NCBI GenBank assembly: GCA_016292545.1
Contig: JAEDIG010000081.1
Span: forward strand, 1-10,786
Direction of reading: 5' to 3'
From: Bacteroidaceae bacterium
GTDB taxonomy: Bacteria; Bacteroidota; Bacteroidia; Bacteroidales; Bacteroidaceae
Length of the DNA stretch: 10,786 nucleotides
In this document: positions 7,514 to 10,786 of the stretch, in pieces
Layout: the number at the start of each line of letters is the position of its first letter
Position numbering within the stretch: the stretch's first letter is position 1
Made by a program: the position numbers and the translations under genes
Notes under the pieces: model-generated
Database searches by the model: none
Seen by the model: the letters and a program-made list of their open reading frames with translations, nothing else
Told to the model about the DNA's origin: nothing

Positions 7514-7532
7514 TAAAAAAAACTCCAATGAC

Positions 7533-7565
7533 TTGACATTTTTGTGCCAAAATTCCTTATCTTTG
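7533..7565 (+). promoter_or_regulatory. Candidate promoter of the DUF3078-engB unit
   Basis: TATCTTTG (7558-7565) matches the Bacteroidota -7 consensus TAnnTTTG. TTGACA at 7533-7538 can serve as the -33 element; the gap from TTG to the -7 box is 22 bp, slightly long. Transcription would start near 7571-7573, leaving a leader of only about ten bases before the ATG at 7583. It is back to back with the pyrG promoter. Confidence 0.55.
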
Positions 7566-7582
7566 CGCAAAATTTGAAATGA

Positions 7583-8902
7583 ATGAAGAGATTTTGTGCT
7601 TTTTTGATAGCTGTATTGCTCCATATCGCTGTTTTCGCGCAGACTAGAAACGATTCGTTGGTGACCACATATTTTCCCGACATTGAAGTGCCCGACAGCA
7701 TGCGTGTGGTGTTTGGCTACATGCAGCGGATTGACTCGCTGGCTGCCGTCAGGGATTCGCTCAATGCCGTGGGCGTGCAGCCCGCATTCGACGCCTATTA
7801 CTATCGCTTGCTGCTGCCTTCTACCTTATACATGGGCGTGCTGCGCGACCTGATGTCCACCACCGACCCCGACAGCCAGGACGAAAAACTGCTGCGGCTG
7901 AAGACCATCAGTCGCACGATGGCACGGTTGTATACGCGCAGCCCGTGGCTGGTGGCGCAGACCGACGAGGACCTCAGGAATGCCGGGGAAATCCGTAACG
8001 ACATAACGTCCAGCACCCTCACGCACAGCAGCAGGCTCTCGGAGAAGGTGGAGGAGGTGGACCTCAGCTCGGATGTGGACGAGAATGTGGTGGTGGTGAC
8101 CCGCAGGCCCAAGTTCTGGAAGGTGGCTGCCAACACATCGCTCAAGTTCACCCAGAACTATTATTCCGACAACTGGTTCCAGGGAGGCGACAACACATAC
8201 AGCGGACTCAACACCTTCAACATCAGTGCCAATTTCAACAACCAGCGCAAGATTATCTGGGAAAACAGCCTCAATGCCCAGCTGGGCTTCCAGACGGCAA
8301 AGAACGACACCAAGCGCGCCTTCCGCCCCACCAGCAACAGCGTGCGCCTGAACACAAAGTTCGGCTATCAGGCCTGGAAGAAAATCTATTATTCCACCCA
8401 GGTGCAGATGTCCAGCCAGATTGTGCCCAACTACAATTCCGGCACCGATGTCTGCAACACCGACTTCCTTTCGCCGCTCGACATGACAGTGTCCGTGGGT
8501 ATGAACTTCAATTTCAACATCAAGAAGTTCTCGGCTTCCCTCGTGGTGGCCCCCATGGCTTATACGCTTCGCTATGTGGACCGTGATGCACTGGTCACGA
8601 ACTACGGCATCCGCCCCGGCCACAATTCCTATCATCGCTGGGGACCCAATGTAACCTTCAACGGCAGCTGGCCCATCGCCAAAAATGTGAGCTGGAGCAC
8701 ACGCATCTATTGGTTCAGCAACCTCAGCTACACGTCTATCGACTGGGAGAATACTTTCAACTTCAAGGTGAACCGGCTCATCTCTGCCACGCTCTACGTT
8801 TATCCGAAGTTCGACGACAGCGCCATCCGATATAAGAACAAGCACGGAAAATACATCATGATGAAGGAATGGCTGAGCCTCGGACTCGACTACAGCTTCT
8901 AG
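7583..8902 (+). CDS. DUF3078 outer-membrane beta-barrel protein of unknown function
   Basis: The 439-residue product starts with a clear signal peptide (MKRFCAFLIAVLLHIAVFA, probable cleavage Ala19/Gln20, giving the N-terminal Gln common in exported Bacteroidota proteins). Residues 20-160 are charged and look largely helical, with an acidic stretch at about 154-168. From about 175 the sequence alternates polar and aromatic residues in strand-length segments (SLKFTQNYYSDNWFQGG, INAQLGF-type turns, VSVGMNFNFNI) and ends in LDYSF, the terminal aromatic signature of outer-membrane barrels. I recognise this as DUF3078, restricted largely to Bacteroidota, with no established role. The N-terminal part may be a periplasmic domain. 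It precedes engB by 37 bp, so the pair may share a transcript, but that says little about its job. Confidence 0.88.
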   Translation: MKRFCAFLIAVLLHIAVFAQTRNDSLVTTYFPDIEVPDSMRVVFGYMQRIDSLAAVRDSLNAVGVQPAFDAYYYRLLLPSTLYMGVLRDLMSTTDPDSQDEKLLRLKTISRTMARLYTRSPWLVAQTDEDLRNAGEIRNDITSSTLTHSSRLSEKVEEVDLSSDVDENVVVVTRRPKFWKVAANTSLKFTQNYYSDNWFQGGDNTYSGLNTFNISANFNNQRKIIWENSLNAQLGFQTAKNDTKRAFRPTSNSVRLNTKFGYQAWKKIYYSTQVQMSSQIVPNYNSGTDVCNTDFLSPLDMTVSVGMNFNFNIKKFSASLVVAPMAYTLRYVDRDALVTNYGIRPGHNSYHRWGPNVTFNGSWPIAKNVSWSTRIYWFSNLSYTSIDWENTFNFKVNRLISATLYVYPKFDDSAIRYKNKHGKYIMMKEWLSLGLDYSF

Positions 8903-8939
8903 TATCCACCCTTATTAAACAAATATAATTGAAAAGAAT

Positions 8940-9536
8940 ATGAACATTAAGTCTGCAGCATACGAAATAAGTAGCGCCCATGTGGGACAATGTCCCGATT
9001 CCCGCCTGCCCGAATATGCCTTCATCGGACGGAGCAATGTGGGAAAAAGCAGTCTCATCAATATGCTCACCGAGCGTACAAAGTTGGCCAAGACTTCTGC
9101 CACTCCTGGAAAAACCATGCTCATAAACCACTTCATTATCAACGGTGAATGGTATCTGGTCGACCTCCCTGGCTACGGATTTGCCAAACGGAGCAAAAAG
9201 GAGCAGGACAACCTGCAGCGGATGATTGCAGGCTACATTCTTCAGCGGCAGCAGCTCCTCAACCTTTTTCTGCTCATTGACATCAGGCATGACCCTCAGC
9301 GCATCGACCTGGAATTCATCGGGTGGCTGGGCGAAAACGGTATTCCCTTCAGCATCGTGTTCACCAAGGCCGACAAACTGAGCCGTGCCAAGGCCGAGAG
9401 CAACGTGAGGCAATATCTGAAGAAATTGTCTGAGCAGTGGGAGGAACTGCCTCCCCATTTTGTCACCAGCGCCACCTCGCGTGCGGGGCGCGACGAACTC
9501 TTGTCCTATATCGAAGCCATAAACAAAAGCGTCTAG
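8940..9536 (+). CDS. engB: Ribosome biogenesis GTPase EngB (YihA/YsxC)
   Basis: This 198-residue GTPase belongs to the EngB/YihA/YsxC group, which assists assembly of the large ribosomal subunit and is essential in many bacteria. All GTP-binding motifs are visible: G1 GRSNVGKS (30-37), G2 within TPGKT (55-59), G3 DLPG (75-78) followed by YGFAKRSK, G4 TKAD (142-145) and G5 SAT (177-179). The length is typical and no extra domain is present. The ATG at 8940 lies after an AT-rich, A-heavy stretch (AAATATAATTGAAAAGAAT), usual for Bacteroidota, which seldom use Shine-Dalgarno pairing. The gene ends shortly before a hairpin at 9581 and faces the convergent mscS gene. Confidence 0.97.
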   Translation: MNIKSAAYEISSAHVGQCPDSRLPEYAFIGRSNVGKSSLINMLTERTKLAKTSATPGKTMLINHFIINGEWYLVDLPGYGFAKRSKKEQDNLQRMIAGYILQRQQLLNLFLLIDIRHDPQRIDLEFIGWLGENGIPFSIVFTKADKLSRAKAESNVRQYLKKLSEQWEELPPHFVTSATSRAGRDELLSYIEAINKSV

Positions 9537-9580
9537 CCCGCTGCAGTAAATCTGCTGCCCTGTACTGCAACGAAGCAGCC

Positions 9581-9603
9581 CCCCTCCTTTTAGAGGGGAG
9601 GGG
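9581..9603 (+). terminator. Hairpin between convergent engB and mscS
   Basis: CCCCTCC (9581-9587) pairs perfectly with GGAGGGG (9597-9603). The stem continues inward with two T-G wobbles and one T-A pair, leaving a 3-base TAG loop. The wobbles pair in plus-strand RNA but would be C-A mismatches in minus-strand RNA, so the fold favours termination of engB. No strong T run follows (CTTGGACAGATTTG), which weakens the case. The 7-bp core may still serve both directions. Confidence 0.5.
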
Positions 9604-9617
9604 CTTGGACAGATTTG

Positions 9618-10502
9618 TCATTTTGCTTGATGCACCACCATTTGCGGGAAGGGGAACTCGATGCCCCTCTGGCCGAACACTTCATAGATTTGCTTGTTCA
9701 GGTCGAAGAACACATCCCAGTAGTCAGAATTCTTCACCCATGCCCTCAGAATGAAGTTTACACTGCTGTCGCCCAGGCTGGAAAGGGCGATAAAGGGGGC
9801 CGGGTCCTGCATCACACGCTGGTCGGCATTTGCGATGGACAGCAGCGTGCTCCTCACCTTCTCGGCATCAGTGCCGTATTCCACCCCCACGTTCCATTCA
9901 ATGCGCCTCTTCTCGCTCAGGCTGTAGTTCACCACACTTCCGCTGCTCAACGCTCCGTTGGGCACATAGATGACCTTGTGGTCGGCTGTCATAAGTATGG
10001 TGTGGAATATCTGGATTTCCTTCACGGTTCCGCTCACACCTTGTGCATCCACGTAGTCCCCGACTTTATAGGGCTTGAACAGAAGGATGATGATTCCACC
10101 GGCCAGATTCTGGAGGTTCCCGCTCAGGGCCATGCCCACAGCCACACCCGCAGAGGCCAGCAGGGCGGCAAATGAGGTCGTGTTCACTCCCAATGCACTC
10201 ACAACAGAGATGAGCAGCAGTATGGTGAGCATAATGTTGATGAAACTCTTCAGAAACGATTGGATGGAGGCATCCAAATGCTTGCGCTCCATCATTCTTG
10301 CCGATAATTTGTTGATGAGGCTAATCAGAAATCTTCCCACCAGAAAGATTACCAATGCCAGCAGAAGGCTTTTGCCAGCCTCGATGCCGGCTCTGATGGC
10401 TTGTTCTATCACTTTCTCCAGTTGGCCGTTCTGTGCGGCAGCCACAATGTGTGAGGTCTTTTCCAGCGACTCGCTGGCTTCCAGAATCAATAGTTGCTTC
10501 AT
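9618..10502 (-). CDS. mscS: Small-conductance mechanosensitive channel, MscS family
   Basis: MscS channels open under membrane tension and release solutes during osmotic downshock. The 294 residues are close to E. coli MscS (286). A short N-terminal region precedes TM1 (about 45-65, LLLALVIFLVGRFLISLINKL), TM2 (about 84-106) and the Gly/Ala-patterned pore helix TM3 (about 110-142, FAALLASAGVAVGMALSGNL then NLAGGIIILLFKPY). The cytoplasmic beta domain follows (VGDYV, GTVKEIQIFHTIL, VIYVPNGAL at about 177-185), then the alpha/beta cage and the typical C-terminal GIEFPFPQ. The start at 10502 places about 44 residues before TM1 and sits about 30 bp downstream of a candidate -7 box. The gene is alone on this strand and convergent with engB. 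Exact MscS paralogue type is not determined. Confidence 0.95.
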   Translation of the reverse strand: MKQLLILEASESLEKTSHIVAAAQNGQLEKVIEQAIRAGIEAGKSLLLALVIFLVGRFLISLINKLSARMMERKHLDASIQSFLKSFINIMLTILLLISVVSALGVNTTSFAALLASAGVAVGMALSGNLQNLAGGIIILLFKPYKVGDYVDAQGVSGTVKEIQIFHTILMTADHKVIYVPNGALSSGSVVNYSLSEKRRIEWNVGVEYGTDAEKVRSTLLSIANADQRVMQDPAPFIALSSLGDSSVNFILRAWVKNSDYWDVFFDLNKQIYEVFGQRGIEFPFPQMVVHQAK

Positions 10503-10532
10503 TGTTTTTGTTACTTGATTGAAATTTCACTG

Positions 10533-10540
10533 CAAAATTA
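10533..10540 (-). promoter_or_regulatory. Candidate -7 box of the mscS promoter
   Basis: Minus-strand 10540-10533 reads TAATTTTG, matching TAnnTTTG, about 30 bp upstream of the mscS ATG. A run of nine T lies just upstream of it on the same strand. No clear TTTG is present at the -33 distance, so support comes from the single box and its position. Confidence 0.45.
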
Positions 10541-10640
10541 CAAAAAAAAACTGAGATACGGTGAGTATGCCCATTCTCCTTCTATACCATAGTATATTAC
10601 GCGCACGCGATTTCTTCCTCGTTTTTCCCGGAAATGCGAT

Positions 10641-10698
10641 TTTTTTTCAAAAAAAGTGCGTTTTGTTTTGGTCATGTCGCGGAATGTGCGTACCTTTG
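10641..10698 (+). promoter_or_regulatory. Strong rRNA-type promoter with AT-rich upstream element
   Basis: TACCTTTG (10691-10698) matches the Bacteroidota -7 consensus. TTTG at 10667-10670 is a -33 element at a 20-bp spacing. Immediately upstream an A/T tract (T8 C A7, within about 10640-10655) resembles an UP element. Transcription should begin near 10703-10706 and run out of the window to the right. This is the best-formed promoter in the window, and the sequence after it looks like an rRNA leader. Confidence 0.75.
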
Positions 10699-10702
10699 CA
10701 CC

Positions 10703-10786
10703 CGCAAACGAGGGACAACCCCCTCGAGCTGCAATGAAAGAAGCGTTCTTTGAAGGATTTACATAGACATAGATTGTAGTACAAGA
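10703..10786 (+). other. Probable 5' leader of an rRNA operon, cut by the window edge
   Basis: From about 10745 the sequence GTTCTTTGAAGGATTTACAT followed by AGTACAAGA near the edge resembles, from memory, the leader that precedes 16S rRNA in Bacteroidales. The GTTCTTTGA segment looks like boxA, the antitermination signal (E. coli TGCTCTTTAACA). It overlaps a small inverted repeat, AAAGAA (10737-10742), loop GCG, TTCTTT (10746-10751). No 16S sequence itself is present. A short leader peptide is not evident. Confidence 0.6.

Noticed and set aside
10583..10596. Small inverted repeat TATAC-CATA-GTATA upstream of the rRNA-type promoter
   Set aside because: The five-bp AT-rich arms are too short to claim an operator without conservation data.

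Overview
The window looks like chromosomal DNA of a Bacteroidota bacterium, most likely order Bacteroidales and perhaps a GC-rich Prevotellaceae relative. The reasons are: promoter boxes of the Bacteroidota type (TAnnTTTG near -7), no obvious Shine-Dalgarno sequences, a DUF3078 outer-membrane protein, a dipeptidyl-peptidase 5 very like the Porphyromonas enzyme, and a right-hand edge that reads like the start of a Bacteroidales rRNA leader. The family-level placement is an inference. Genes are GC-rich; the intergenic stretches are much more AT-rich.

Layout, left to right. Positions 1-378 hold no convincing gene: there is an AT-rich stretch with a two-copy 29-bp imperfect repeat, then a strong GC-rich hairpin that probably terminates the operon to its right. 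Positions 379-7466 are four closely packed genes on the minus strand, in transcription order pyrG (CTP synthase), yidC (membrane insertase), dpp5 (S9 dipeptidyl-peptidase) and an MFS transporter resembling the dipeptide carrier MFSD1. Gaps are 35, 56 and 19 bp. The yidC-dpp5 gap contains a remarkable C9A9 homopolymer tract. A divergent intergenic region (7467-7582) carries candidate promoters in both directions. On the plus strand follow a DUF3078 outer-membrane beta-barrel protein and engB/yihA, the ribosome-assembly GTPase. A short hairpin separates engB from a convergent minus-strand small mechanosensitive channel (MscS type). The last 284 bp are a divergent region with a candidate mscS promoter on the minus strand and, on the plus strand, a strong rRNA-type promoter followed by a boxA-like leader; the 16S gene itself would lie beyond the window.

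How the genes fit together. pyrG, yidC, engB and the rRNA promoter are growth and biogenesis functions. dpp5 plus the MFSD1-like carrier make a plausible two-step peptide-feeding module: an exported enzyme clips dipeptides from peptide N-termini, and the carrier would bring dipeptides across the inner membrane. Glu140 and Arg171 of the carrier have the same 31-residue spacing as the Glu/Arg pair that I recall binding dipeptide termini in mammalian MFSD1. This pairing is the most interesting biology in the window. I see no defence system, prophage, insertion sequence with a transposase, tRNA gene or CRISPR array.
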